The notes under the pieces: generated by a model
What the model was told of the DNA's origin: nothing
Databases searched by the model: none
What the model saw: only the letters and a program-made list of their open reading frames with translations
Program-made: the position numbers and the translations under genes
Shown here: positions 51,691-64,000 of the stretch, piece by piece
Numbering within the stretch: the stretch's first letter is position 1
Layout of the letters: each line of letters opens with the position of its first letter
Source: Apus apus
Taxonomy: Eukaryota > Chordata > Aves > Apodiformes > Apodidae
Length of the DNA stretch: 64,000 nt
Reading direction: 5' to 3'
Assembly (NCBI RefSeq): GCF_020740795.1
Contig: NC_067282.1
Location: 151,514,858-151,578,857, forward strand

Positions 51691-54351
51691 CTAGGGAACA
51701 AGAGAAAAAAAGAACAAATGAGAACACCAAAACCTGCCTCACAGGAACAGCTGCCCTCTGTGTTGCCCTGTGTACCCGCCCTGCCCATGCTGCCCTGGCA
51801 GCACACCGCTCATTTATGGATGCCCATTAAATGCCCAGGTACTCTCATCACACACGTATCTCCCTCTTATTTGCACAGGAACGTGGGATTCACTGTCTGG
51901 ATACAGCCTGATGCCCACCTAGCCCAGTGCCCCTCTATCAACGGTGAAGACCACCAGATGCATCAGGTATGACTCCAGCTACAGATGGACAGGAGATCAC
52001 TGCCTGCCTCTGAGGGAGGTGGGAGGGGAAGAGGGGCCAGTAACTGGGTCACACTGTGAAGCACGAAGGTCAGGGTCCCTTCCCTCAGCATCGACTGGTG
52101 TAACTGTGGATGTTAGTGTTTCACCTGGTGTGGCCTTGGTGGATCCAAGCAGAGCTGTGTACAGCAGAGCGATCAGATTTGGGAGGAAAAGTGTTTGTTT
52201 CTCTCATCTGTGAGTTTGCTGCCTATTCGTTCCATTAGCAGGATGCATCCCTTGTTCTGGTCTGGTTAATCTACTTTTTTTCGTATGACTTCTTGGTTTT
52301 GCATACCTTTACCACGCCTCCTCTTGTGTCCCCTCACGGACTAAGGCTACAAGAAGCTCAGCAGCAAAGCACCCTTTGTAGTGGGGGAGCAAAGCCTTCC
52401 ACCATAAGTGAGGGAAGCTGGACTGGTCACCCTCAGTTTCATCTGGCTGGTTTACATACAGGGCCTTCTGCCAACTTTAGTCACAAGGCACCCTTTTTCA
52501 CACTGTCCACAACCAGCAAAGCCCATCCCAGCAGGAGGCCAATGGCATCTTCCCAGTCTCTTGTCATCTAGGAAGTGTACCAGGCTCTTATTTTCATCAT
52601 TCATGTCTCTGTCCTGTTGAAATCAGGAATACCACTCCAGAGAGGTAATCCTCAAGCCACATCATCATAACGACCGTTGGATGACTGGTACCTCAAAGGA
52701 TCAGGTTGTTCATGCTTGTAGAGGAGTAAGCATATGGAATGCAATTTCATTATACCTCCTGGGGTTCCTCCAAATATTTTTTGCCACCTCCCTTTACATT
52801 ACCCTCTGGATTCTTGCCCTGGCTGGCCATTAACACAGAACTGATGGACCTAACCTGTCTGGAAAAGAGGAATGCAACGTCTGCATGAAGTGCATGGATA
52901 GGCATGGTGATCCCATGAGACCCCTCACCAGAGGTCAGCCAACAAAGTGGCTCAGGCTGACTGATCCCTCGGCAGAAGAGTTTGAAGCCTGAGTCTGGAG
53001 AGTAACAAATGCTGTGGCAGCCCTGGAAAGTCACCTGCCACTCTGCCCCTGAGCCCAGCAGCTGGACCAGCTGGGTGTGCAGTGTGAGGGGACAATGAAG
53101 TCACCATACTTGTAGTTGTTGCCTCTGGAAGGGTTCCTTGTGAGGAACTCAGAGCTCTTCCAGGCCAACTTTACCCAGTCTGAGACCTGCAGGTACCATG
53201 TCAGGTCCCTGAGTCATGTCTTGGAAGGTTTATTCCAGATTAATTCCAATGATCTTTCTGGTATTTGGGAATAGTTGGAAGAAGGACCAAGTTCAAAGGA
53301 TTCCCCCGAGTTTCTTCTTGAGGCCAAACTTTGCTGGACCAAGGTTTGGGATGCTTTGGGAAGCAGTGCTGTGCGAACAGAAGTAGAAGGCAGGTAGGTG
53401 GGTTCCTCTAGGTCAGCCCCCAAGCTTGGCTCCTTCTGCATCCAGTTCACTTGTGTCTGATGCTTCTGAGATACCTATTGCCTTTAACTACTAGTTCAAA
53501 GAACTTCCATGAAGAGGCTAGAGACAGCACAGAGGAATGTATGTGCATGTAAAAGGTAAGTAATAGGAGAAGAAAGTAGGAACAAAGCCTCTCTGTGTAT
53601 TTCTGAAGTGTTATTTCCACACCGAAACAGTGGGTTATTAATTACCCACCCCCAAACCAATTACCTCTTTCAAGAAGTGTCTGCTTCCCTGCCATGGCTC
53701 TTCTGGAAGGAAAGCTTCACAGCCAAGCAAATTCCCTTGCCACACTCCCACTCTGCTGCTGCTTGCCCACCACACCCTGCCCTACTTGCCCATTTAAATA
53801 CCCATCATCTAGGCAGATACAGCATGAAGGGGATCCTTTCCCTTACTTGCCCCTCACTACCCAGGGCCATCTGCCCTGGTCCTTTGGCTGTGGTCATTGC
53901 TGTACAGTGCACATGAACACTGTCCAACTCCAAGGCACCAGGGTAGCCTCCAGCCTCAGATTCAGCTCCTTGCCCAGCAGATCCTGAATGCTGAGTGCCT
54001 CCTGCCCGTGTATGCCAGGGGAGCCGGCAGGGCCTGCATGCACCTCCCAGGGGAGGCTCTCAGAGCACAGTCAGAGCCCCCTGAGTTGGAATCAGCCAGG
54101 GAGAGAAGGGGGACTGCATCTGGAAACCTTTTCACTCTGTGTCATCCTTTCCCTGCTTCCTCTCTTCTCCCTCTCCCTGGATCCATTACTTGCTGTATTG
54201 GAGCCTGTTTAAATCCTATGCAAAATCAAGCTGCTTGGGAAAGATGCTGCACCTTTTGCAGGGTGTCTTTTATATGGCCTTGTATGGGATAGCTAGTGAG
54301 AGGTTCAGCCACTTAGGCAGGGTGAGCAGACATGCAGGCTCTTTGAAAATC

Positions 54352-54816
54352 TGTTGGAGAGAGTTCAGAGGAGGACTATGAAGATGATCAGGGTGCTGGA
54401 GCACCTCTCCTATGAGGAAAGGCTGAGAGAGTTGGGGTTGTTCAGCCTGGATAAGAGAAGGCTCCAGGGAGACCTTATAGTGGCCTCCCTATACCTGAAG
54501 GCGCTACAGCAAAGCTGGTAAGGGACATTTTACAAGAGTATGTAGGGAGAGGACAAGGGGTAATGGCTTTAAACTAGGAAGAGTAGATTTGGGTTAGACA
54601 TCAGGAAGAAATTCTGTAGTGTGAGGATGGTGAGACATTGGAACAGGTTGCCCAGGGAAGCTGTGGGTGCCCCCTCCCTGGAAGTGTTTAAGGCCAGGTT
54701 GGATGGGACTTGGAACAACCTGGTCTAGTGGGAGGTGTCCCTGCCCATGCAGGAGGAGTTGAACCAGATGTTCTTTAAGTTCCCTGCCAACCCAAACCAT
54801 TCTATGATTCTATGAA
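54352..54816 (+). mobile_element. CR1 LINE, 3' fragment
   Basis: Plus-oriented CR1 beginning near GAGAGAGTTCAGAGGAGGAC, then GAGCACCTCTCCTATGAGG, GTTGGGGTTGTTCAGCCTGG and CTAGTGGGAGGTGTCCCTGC, ending CCATTCTATGATTCTATGA. It has the full 3' end but is 5'-truncated, and lies antisense to CACNG2. Confidence 0.94.
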
Positions 54817-57800
54817 AATCTGCTCCTGGTGCTGAGTGTCCAAAAGGTCTTGCTGATGTGGCTCAGCAGGGTGACTGGCCACCTGGGGGGTCCAGCCTTG
54901 GCTTGTTTAAAATACTGTGGCATTGAGGAGCTGCCTGTCACCACAGGCTGTTGCACTGTATCAGGCTGGTCCTCCACCCTGGCTCAGCCCTGCTGGGCTT
55001 CATGAGGTCAGGGTGGGCAGCCTTGGTCCCGCTTTAGCCCCCACCTTGTCTGTGCTCAACACAGAGTGCTGTGACTCTGGATCCTGCCTGTTTGCCTGTG
55101 CTACCACACCCTCTCTTCCAATGCCTCCTCGCTCCTCTGGGCGATAGATGGGGAAAGGATGTGGAATTTAGGTCATTAATGCGGTAACTGGGAATGTAAG
55201 AGAACAAGATTCAGTTCTTGCTCTGCCACAGGCAAGCTGTTTAAACCACATCTTCTCTCTGCCTTACAGTCCCACCCTGTAAAACGGGGGTGACAGCCCT
55301 CCTCTGCCTTGTGCCACTCAGGGATGTGTCAAAGGGGGCATGGAGTGGGTGCACAGGTGCCAGCAGCTCTGCAAATGCACAGAGTAGGTGAGCGATGGAT
55401 GGCGACGGTTCAGAAGCCACCCCGGTGCAGGGAAGGCCTCGATGTCACTTCTTGAGCCAAGGTCACTCAGCAATTCTCTGACGGACATCTGTGGCCTGCT
55501 GAGATAGTGCAGCAGCCTCCCTGGCACCTGTGCTGGTGGAAGCACTGCAGCCACACACGGGGAGGGGGATGGAGAAGCTCAGCAGAGCTGCTGAGGTCTG
55601 ACACAACAGCCTTTTCCCGTTCTGCACGTGTGGTTTGTGGAGCCAGGAAGCCAAGAGCCACGTGCCACCCTGTAGTTAATACTCCTGAATGCCTGAGCAA
55701 GAGCAAATAATTATTTGGGAGGGAGTGTGGGACTCTGAGACCCCCTCAAGGGAGTAAGAGCAATGTCTCCTCTGTACTTGTGTCCCTTTGCCCTTTCCAT
55801 TCTTCCTGACGAGCTATTTCATGCTGTGAACCCCAAAGTAGGCAGGTGCTGAGCTCTCTGGCTTCTCCTGCACAGCTCTCTGAGAAACTGAAGCCACGCG
55901 CTTCCACCTCCTCCCTGCAGCTTTTCCAGTGCAGTTCAGGCTCTCCCCTTGTCCTCTTTTTTGTGCTCACCCACCAGCTCTTCCTCCTGTTCCTCAGTCT
56001 CTCTCATGCATCACAGCCACCTCCCTCCCTCTGATGTATCAATCGATGTGGGCATCCTTTGAGCAGCTGGCTTTAGGATGGCCAAGGGAGGCAGGGAGGA
56101 GCTCTTCACTTGTTTCAGGGCAGAGAGGCTGGGGACACCCAGGTCCTTGCAAAATCACAGAGCAGCCCCCAAATCCCCTGGGTATTATTGGGAGTTCTTA
56201 GATGAGATCTGCAGCATTTTCTTGTTGCCTGCCCAAGCTTTGGAAAACACAGTCTGGAGGAGCTAGGGCTGGTGCAACAGGCACCCCCCCACAGTGCCCA
56301 GACTTGGTCAGAAGTTGCCCAGCCAGAGCATTAAGAGCAGAGACAACCTGCCATACTGCCAAGAGGGACTACATTTCTATGATGCATGAAAATCAACATT
56401 AACTGTGCTTTCAGCCCTCAGAAAGACCTCCTCCAATGCAGCCAGGTCACTGTTTGGGTACATGCTGTCTATCCAGGACAGCTGGCAGCTGGCAGCTCTG
56501 CTGCAGCTAGAGTCGGACGGAGTTACCCCCCATGAGAACCTGTCTCAGTATTGTTGGTGATACGGTTTATTTTTGTGCCGCTTTGTGCAGCCCTGTCTCT
56601 TTCAGAAGTCCTGCTTGCCTGCAGAGTGCAATCCATTACAAAATACTAAGTTCCAAAGAATGAAAACCTCCTCCCTTCCTGTGGGGTAGGAACACTTTTA
56701 AATGGTCAGAACTGTACATCTGAAAACTGGGAGCCAGAGGCAGAGGAAAAGATGTCCAAAAGGAGAGAAGCAGACAAAGAGGGACGAGAACAGAAAGACC
56801 TGTTTTCCCAGAATGATTTGTGATATTTCCATTTATGGAAAAAAGCAATCCACTAAAAGCTTTCCTTTTGTTTCACTCTCTAATTTAGCAGAGGTTTTGG
56901 CATGATGTCTTCTAGAGAAATAAATAAAAGGGGCTGGATGTAACTGTTGTCTTTAAAAGCTCAGAAGGAGTTTTGGTGTTGGCCAAGTATTCAGTACCTC
57001 TTTCTGCCACATATTCCCTGTATCATTTTAGGCAAGTCACTTAACTCCCCTCTTCTTTTACTCAAAATGAGAATAATTGTATTTCCATGCCTCTGGGAAA
57101 TAGCCTGAGGATATATTTAAATTAAAAATATGAAAGTGATCAGACACTGGAGTCATTTGGGCCAGATAATTCTCTTGACTTTCCAGTTCAAATGTAATGT
57201 GCTCATCTTGGATATGATCTTCTCCCAGATACACGTGAAGGCTGTGCACACGTGAAAGATCTCCCAAATTCACAGTTGTGATTCCTGCCTCAGGAGTAAC
57301 CCTCATTGCAGATTAAAACTTCATATCTACTCATTGAAAGGAATGTGAGAAATGACACATGAAGGGCAGTCAGTCAGACACAAACACAAACATTTCTTTC
57401 TGCTGCAGGACCCCATTTCTGAACTCAGTCTGTTTGTTACGAGGTGGTGAAGTGGGTCTCAGGCCCAGCCTCTGTGCAAATACCTTTTGACTCAGAAGGG
57501 TAATTTTAAGACCAGAGAGTCCACAGTTCTTCTCCATAGGGACAAACCTCCTATTACAAGGTGAAGCTCAGTGGGGCAGCAAATGGGGTCTTGCCAAGGG
57601 TGGACCTGGAGCAATAGCAGAGATCCCATGAGAACAAAGGACCATCAGAAATCTTGCCACCTTCCTGTCCAAATTCAATGTACCTGCTTTGATGTGGCAT
57701 TCTCCAACACAAACATACAGCAGTGCATATGTTAAAAAAATCCACAAAAAACAAACAAAACCCTAGCAACATAACCAGTATGTTGCATACATAATTCTCT

Positions 57801-58436
57801 CCCTGGGGAGAGGATAAAAGAACAAACCTCATGTGACTGATATCAAGCCCCATCGCTTAATGTGCCACTGGAAATCATTCAGATATTGTGGTGAGGAAGC
57901 CTTTAAAAGAACTGATGCAAAATAGAAATTGATCTTAATAGTTAGGAAAGAATATCCCCCCCTGCCTACATGATGCCATCTCCCCTCACCTTATGATTAA
58001 TAATCGGGTTTATTACAGCTGTTGGCAAGGATCGGATGGTAAAGGGAGCTTACTGCAGTAAAAATGGTACAAGCACTGCCTTACAGAGCACTGCTGCCTC
58101 AGTGAGCATGAGGGAAAGGGTATATCACAGCGCATTAGCAATGACCAAAGCTACAGCAGTAAAATGGCCTGATAATGCCAGCTCTGGGGAGATGAGTTTA
58201 GTCAGGAGATGGTTAATGAATAGAAAAAGAAATGCGGATTTAAATGGGCAGGGGAGAAAAAGGCGGGAGAAGCCAGTATGGGGCAGGAGATGACAAGCTG
58301 GAAGGAGACAGGTGGAGTCAACGACCACCAAGCACAAGAGAAGTCCCGTCCAAGCCTATACCAGGCTCCTTTTCAGCCTTTTCCAGCTCTTACTCCTCGC
58401 TTGCTCTCTGCAGCCCTCCCCGACTCGGTGAGGGAG

Positions 58437-58815
58437 AGGAGACAAACGGCAGAAGAGACTAGGTGCGCGGCTGGAGGTGGCTTGGGTTCCCCCCTGTAGA
58501 GCCTCGGCGGTGTGGGAGTGCAGAAGAGCCCCATCCCGCCCCGGCGCTGCCCGCACGGCTCCCTGCAGCATTCCTGCTCCCGCCTGGCGCTGCAGCTGCG
58601 GCGCCGGCGAGCGGGGATCGCGCTGCATTACGGCCCGACCCTGCGCCTGCTCCCAGCCTTCGGTTGCTTTGCATTTTCCCCCGGAGGAGACAGCCTCCTT
58701 TGCCTTCCCACCGCGCTCCGGATCGGAACGCTGCTGCGTGCTGCTGAGGAGTCGATAGATTCTGCCTCAGAGCTGGCTAGAGCTGTCCCTCGGACGTGGG
58801 AGGAGAGGCAGCGGT
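58437..58815. promoter_or_regulatory. Isolated CpG island inside CACNG2 intron 1
   Basis: About 380 bases rich in G, C and unmutated CpG (for example GGCGCCGGCGAGCGGGGATCG near 58600) in otherwise AT-rich intron. It includes an octamer-like TTTGCAT at 58668-58674. No recognised exon or strong splice site lies in it; the best plus-strand GT is a weak GCAGCG/GTAGCA near 58812. It could be an alternative CACNG2 promoter, a noncoding-RNA promoter or an enhancer; sequence alone does not decide. Confidence 0.5.
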
Positions 58816-61724
58816 AGCAAAACCTGTTATTAAGATTATATGAAGATTTCCATTTATAAACACCCTCTATTTTTACAGGGTTGTAACTTTCAAAAATATC
58901 CTCGCTGTGGCTTGAGGTTTCCCGTGCTTGGTGGCAGGCAGAGGGTGAGATTGGCTGGGAAAACTGGGCAAAGGCTTTTGAACACGTTTTGGTGCAAACA
59001 CAAATCCAGCACGTTTTGAGCATGACAAGCTGAATGATTGCAGGTGGCTGGTTTTCAGGGGCTGCTAGACATCTGTCCGAGTTCCTGATGAAAAACCTCA
59101 AGACAGCAAAAAATACATTCCAAAAAATCCTTTTTGCATACATGCAGTACAGACATCCGCCCCAGTAAACAATTGCCTCTGTTTTCTAGACTTTGCCAGA
59201 ATGAAACCTGAGCTGAATTTCTTCTCAAAATAGTGCTGAACATGAACATATATCAGGATAAACCTGAGGATAACCTTCCTCCTCCTAATGTTGTAATTCT
59301 CACATTTCCCTGCTCTGCTAGCGTTCTGGAAATTTTGTATATACATATATAACAAGTGCATGTTAAGATTTCATTTATATGTCAATGAAGTAATTGTTTC
59401 TAACTGATATTTTCCTGCGTGATTCAGTGAATGTGTGAAGCATTGACAACATCTCTGATTCTCCAGCAGGGAGATTAGAAACTATTTCTATAGTTGTGAG
59501 AGTGACTAGTGTCACTCTAGGTAGGAAAAAACCCATGATCTTTCTGGCATATGAGCCTTGTTGCAGGGTTTTCAAGGTATGTCATCTGAGCCAGTAAAAG
59601 CTATTGCCTTTGCCTTACAAGAAGAGGCAGAACTGGGCTTTAAATGAGCTGGGAGCCAGAACAAGGACTGAGAAAAGGGTTTGTGAATAGTTGTGCTCAG
59701 ATTTTGTAGCATGATGTTGGATTTCAAAGCCCAGGAACATGACTTAAGTGCTGGAGCTGCTGAAGTGGAGGATAGAAAAGTGAAGGCAGAAGTTAATCAG
59801 GACATGGAGAGAAGTCCAAGCGAAACAGAAAGGGCGAGTGAAAGATATTACAAAGGATTAGAAAAAAAAATAAATCTGGCAATTTGTAGCAAGAACATTT
59901 GTGTGTGTGTGTAATGAGTCAAATGTGACACTACAACTGTGAGCCGAGTGACAGGAAGGGTGATGCAATTATCTGCAGTGAGAGAGAAATGATGTGCATA
60001 AGGTGTGGGAGGAGATGCTCCATAGCTACCACAGGCAGCCCCAATCCATGGCTGCGCATCCAGATGTTAGAGGAAGAGAGATACTGGTGTAGGCCTGGAG
60101 GGAATGGGGTGAATGGGTTGAAGGGCATATTTAAGAGCTATTGCTTCTTCTTTCTTGTTTGTTGTGGTTTTTTTTTGTGTTTGTTTGTTTTCCTTTATTT
60201 TCCTATCACGGCAACAATATCGTAACTAGGACAGGTTTTGCATATAGGGTTACAACATCAAACTCTCAGAAATCAGAGCATGTAAACAACATCCTAGCCT
60301 GAGGAGGGTATAGGGGCTGAATTGTCTCAAACTTGTACTTAAAGACCCAGAGCTCAGGTGGGTTAGTCTCTGCCCAGACATACGCGGAGGAAATTCATGT
60401 GCCAGAAAATTTATAATTCAGCTCATCCTATTGGGTTGCATTTTTCTCTTCAGATGTAACTGTGTTGCTGTTCTGGAGTGTGCATCAGAGGGCAGAGCCA
60501 GGCTCACCTTGCACAGTATGTCACGTTTTGGATCAGTGGTAAGGTAATTGGAAGTTACCATGCATGAACACGGATTTACCAGGCAAGAAAAGAGGGAAAA
60601 CCAGACCTTTTTATACCATGAAGTGACCTGCACAACCTGGCACACAACCACAAACTGTACAGTGCCCTAGTTCAGAGGTAGGCTGAGCCCTTACCCCAGT
60701 GGAAATTCGGGCTTGACTATTCCTGAACTCCAGATTTTGAATCTTGCAATTGTAATGCTGTGTTCACAGGGCTTTTTGAATGCAATTTCCTTAGTCATTT
60801 TTAAATTACGAAGGAGTAGAAAAGGCAATTCAAATCTTTCATCTCCAACTCCACACTGCATTTATCTCTGACATATCCAGGCAGATCTATAGGGAAACAC
60901 TGTCCTCAGTTAAACTGGTGTAAATCTATTGTGACTCTGAGCTGCTTCTTCAGCAGATGTGGTCACAACCAAGAGAGGAATTAGGCTCATAGCTGGTAAT
61001 TAGCTTATGAAGTATGTGGTGTGCTTTAGAGTCCTTAAGGATGCAAGACACTATCTAAAAATTATTATTAGTTGTTAATAATAAAAATATACAAGAACCA
61101 CAGGGAAATAGTCCAAAGAATGGAGCAAGTCAATGACAGAGGCAGCTTTCAATCCATCCTCCCTCTTCTGTGCCACTTAAGCTCTCTTCCTCCTTCCTCT
61201 CCAAGGCTCAGACACATGGAGGAAGGGAAAGACCCCCAAAGCATGTGTTCAGCAATTTGGCCGTCTCAGCAAGTCTCCCGTGTTCACCCACACAGCATCT
61301 TCAGTCTGCACTAGAAATTGTCAAATCTGCAACATAATTTACAGGCAGCAGGAGAAATTTTGGGGAATAGCAGGGTGCGAGATTTCCTCAGCTTGCTTCC
61401 CATGGGAAAGTGAAAACCCTGCCCCAGTGGTTCACAGGGCCTTTTGTCTCATTGCCTACCCTGCCCCTGGGAAAAGGACTGGACAGGCACCTCTTGCTTT
61501 CTCTAATCGTCTCTGGGTGAGAACTGGGGGTCTGGTCACGGCTGCCTCAGTCAGGGTGAGCAGCTCTACCAGGGACGCACAATTTGCTTTGGCTATTCCA
61601 GCCCAGCAGATGAGTGCAAAGTTTATTTTAGGCGAGGAAATAGAACAAGGGAAGGGCTGGGTTTTCTCTAGCACTTTTTATACCCCAGGGTACCCGAGGC
61701 CCTTCATGCAACACTGAGGAAGAT

Positions 61725-61815
61725 CCCCCAGCGCGGTGGCTCTGCAGGCGAGCGTGGCAGCCATTACGCGCTCACTGAGCTCGCGCACGCTTGCCCTCGG
61801 AGAGCAGAGGCGGCT
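61725..61815. promoter_or_regulatory. Small CpG cluster in CACNG2 intron 1
   Basis: About eleven CpG dinucleotides in some 90 bases (GCGCGG, TTACGCGCTC, CTCGCGCACGC), surrounded by CpG-poor intron. It is too short to call a promoter and is recorded as a possible regulatory element only. Confidence 0.25.
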
Positions 61816-62697
61816 TTGCCCAGGCAGGGAATATTGGTTATCCCTCCACTCTGTTCGGAAAGTGTGCTGGGGCTTTTGCTGTCCCTTCGGGCAGCTCACC
61901 AGAGATGGCCAGGAGGAAACTCGGAGCAGGGTTTTTTTTGCAGAAGGCCTTGCTGACTGCAGCACTTCGGGTCGGGCTGCAATGTGCGGGGTCAGGCACT
62001 CACGGAGCTTTTCTGTCCTGTGCCCTTTATACCTTGAAATGCACCATGTACAACCCAAAAATTAAACCTCTGAAGAAGAGGTCTGGGCTTTCTAATTCTG
62101 CAATTTCCTCCAGCAGTCCCTGTGTCGCACCCTGCAGTGAGAGGTATTGGTATTTTGGGAGAAGAGCTGCAACTGGACAAGGGCTACACAGGGCTGTGCT
62201 TTGGGAAGTGCCCTGGGATGAGGTGAATGTGAGTCTGCCAAATACCTCTAGGATGCTCACCCTCAGTAAATCCACTCCTAACCTGGACATCCCTCACAAA
62301 ATAACCCAAAGCCTCCCAAATGTTCCTAAAGAATAAGAAACTGGAGGGAAGACGGGGTAGGAAGTGTGGAGGGCTGACTTGGTGCACGGCAAGCCCCTTT
62401 TTGCAGGCAGCTGGGTAGGAAACCACTGGTGCCCTCAGCTGTCCCAGAAAGGGGAGCTGTCTGCCTTGGCAGTGTCCCCAGGGTAGGGACAGCCCCTATT
62501 GCAGCCCTTTCCCAATCAGCCAGAAGACTGAATTGAAGCGTGGCCTAATGTTGTTTCTTGCATTTCCCAGCTATGCTGGGATTTGGGAATTGAAGAGTTG
62601 CGTGGGTTGCATTATGGGTCCTAAACAATTTTAGACTCATACCATACCTCCCTGGGATTATTTTGGTGCAATCTCAGGCAGGGCGTGTAGGATTGTA

Positions 62698-62832
62698 GAA
62701 TTATAGAATGGTTTGGGTTGGAAGAGATCTTAAAGATCATCTAGTTCCAACCCCTTTGCATGGGCAGGGATACCTCCCACTAGACCAGGTTGCTCAAAGT
62801 CCTGTTCAACCTCTTCTTGGACCTTTCCCGGG
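62698..62832 (-). mobile_element. CR1 LINE, short 3' fragment
   Basis: Inverted tail ATTATAGAATGGTTTGGGTTGG, then AAAGATCATCTAGTTCCAACC and CACTAGACCAGGTTGCTCAAAG, breaking off after about 135 bases. Confidence 0.9.
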
Positions 62833-64000
62833 GGGCTGGGGCACACCCAGAGTAACCACTGGACTGGTCTGTGAAAGCTGTAGGAAATCAGTGCCCTCTG
62901 TCCTCAAAGAGCCAGGGCACACAGTTCGCTTTGTTGTGAACCAAACAAACGTCCTGCTTATTTTTGACCTGGGTGGCTGAAATTCAGAGTGTTGGTAGGC
63001 ACAGGCTGCGTCCCACAGGGCCGAGCAGGGTAGCTGGTGGGTGTGAGCCTGAGCAAATTGCGTTAGCACAGCTCTGCTGCGGCTCTCCGTGTCTCCAGAC
63101 GAGCGGCTGCTGTTCCGACTTGCTGCTTTACTCATAATCCACATCAAACATTAGGTGTTAAAGTAGATATTGCACAGATTTGATTTTAGGTCCCTTTTTA
63201 TGCAGCTGAGCAAAAAACAAATGCCAAGCCTTATGCGTGGTGTTAGCTTTCAGAGGCTGCTATTAGAACATTAATAATTTTATTATTGCTATTTCCACCG
63301 AGTTGCGGGTTCCCCAGTGATTTACAAGGAAACAAAGTGACTTGGCCCTCTCCTGAAGCTCTTACAACAGAAGTTAGACTTAAACACAGCACTAGGCTTA
63401 TTTAACAAGCTAACAATGCCAGCAGGGTGTTTGGAAGAGGGAGGTTTATAGCAGCACAGGATCATGAGACATTTATGGTTGTGCGTGTGTGTGTTTATCC
63501 TGTTAGTTTATGAAAGCTTTTAAAAAGAAAACCATGGAGGGCTAAAGTGTGCTAGATTTAGGGATGATGCCTGCAAGAAAGGTGAGCAGAGGTCAGAGAG
63601 GGAAGGATGATTTGGAAAGGAGAGGTTGAATGGGAGGCTCAGAAGGAGCATGAAACTACCTGTGGTACAGTCATAGAAGGCATAAGGGGGAGCAGGGACT
63701 GCTGCTCAGCCATAAAAACCCCTTTGAAGCTTGACTGCAAGCCATGCTGCTCCACCAATGTTTTTTGATCCATTGGGCATGCTAATTTATTACAGGAGAG
63801 TCTGCAGGTGAGAGCTATGTGCTAAGGCTAATCTCTGAAGCATTTTCAGCTACTCTACACGTAGCATTTTACTCTTGTGTCCTGGGGAGGAGGCTATTCA
63901 TAATGGGATGAAATTTACTCACAACGCTAGAACAGGGAACATAATTTCTGTTGAGATCTGGTCCAGTTACACTTAGTTAGAAACCTGAAAGGCCGTTTCA

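Larger units (their letters stand above)
51691..64000 (-). other. CACNG2: CACNG2 intron 1 (3' part, runs off the window)
   Basis: The acceptor TTCCCTAG before exon 2 opens 12.3 kb of intronic DNA. It contains CR1 copies at 54352-54816 and 62698-62832, a CpG island at 58437-58815 and a small CpG cluster at 61725-61815. I found no sequence resembling the stargazin first exon (start MGLFDRGVQ) on either strand. Confidence 0.85.

Noticed and set aside
58356-58674. Possible alternative first coding exon of CACNG2 in the intronic CpG island
   Set aside because: The frames contain no membrane segment and no good donor in the phase required by exon 2, so no coding claim is made.

Overview
The window is vertebrate nuclear DNA, almost certainly from a bird. 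It carries four multi-exon genes with GT-AG introns and GC-rich (CpG-island) promoters. Its interspersed repeats are nearly all CR1 LINE copies ending in the ATTCTATGATTCTATG-type tail, which dominate bird and reptile genomes. I saw no SINEs of mammalian type and no gaps. The species cannot be named from the sequence alone.

All four genes lie on the minus strand, so the window reads from its right end to its left. CACNG2 (stargazin, exons 2-4 only; exon 1 lies beyond position 64000) occupies about 43.4-64 kb. EIF3D (cap-binding subunit of eIF3, 14 coding exons, 547 aa) occupies 22.5-31.0 kb. FOXRED2 (ER flavoprotein, 8 coding exons, 680 aa) occupies about 13.5-21.8 kb. TXN2 (mitochondrial thioredoxin, 3 coding exons, 152 aa) occupies about 2.4-11.8 kb. 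The order and orientation match human 22q12.3 as I recall it (TXN2-FOXRED2-EIF3D-CACNG2). Every coding exon was placed by reading the splice sites and checking codon phase; the phases close exactly for TXN2, FOXRED2 and EIF3D, and for the CACNG2 part present.

Layout: 1-2.36 kb intergenic DNA; 2.4-11.8 kb TXN2; about 11.3-12.2 kb its CpG-island promoter; 12.2-14.3 kb a short spacer with FOXRED2's 3' UTR; 14.3-21.8 kb FOXRED2; 21.3-22.6 kb the FOXRED2 CpG island, which also contains the 3' end of EIF3D; 22.5-31.0 kb EIF3D; 31.0-31.4 kb its promoter flank with a 38-bp minisatellite; 31.4-43.4 kb intergenic DNA with CR1 copies; 43.4-46.3 kb the probable long CACNG2 3' UTR; 46.3-51.7 kb CACNG2 exons 4, 3 and 2; 51.7-64 kb part of CACNG2 intron 1, with an isolated intronic CpG island near 58.5 kb.

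The genes form no operon or common pathway: mitochondrial redox, ER redox/quality control, translation initiation, and AMPA-receptor trafficking. I found no convincing new biological system. The points most worth a second look are the intronic CpG island in CACNG2, the minisatellite beside the EIF3D promoter, the overlap of the EIF3D poly(A) site with the FOXRED2 CpG island, and the canonical KDEL end of FOXRED2.
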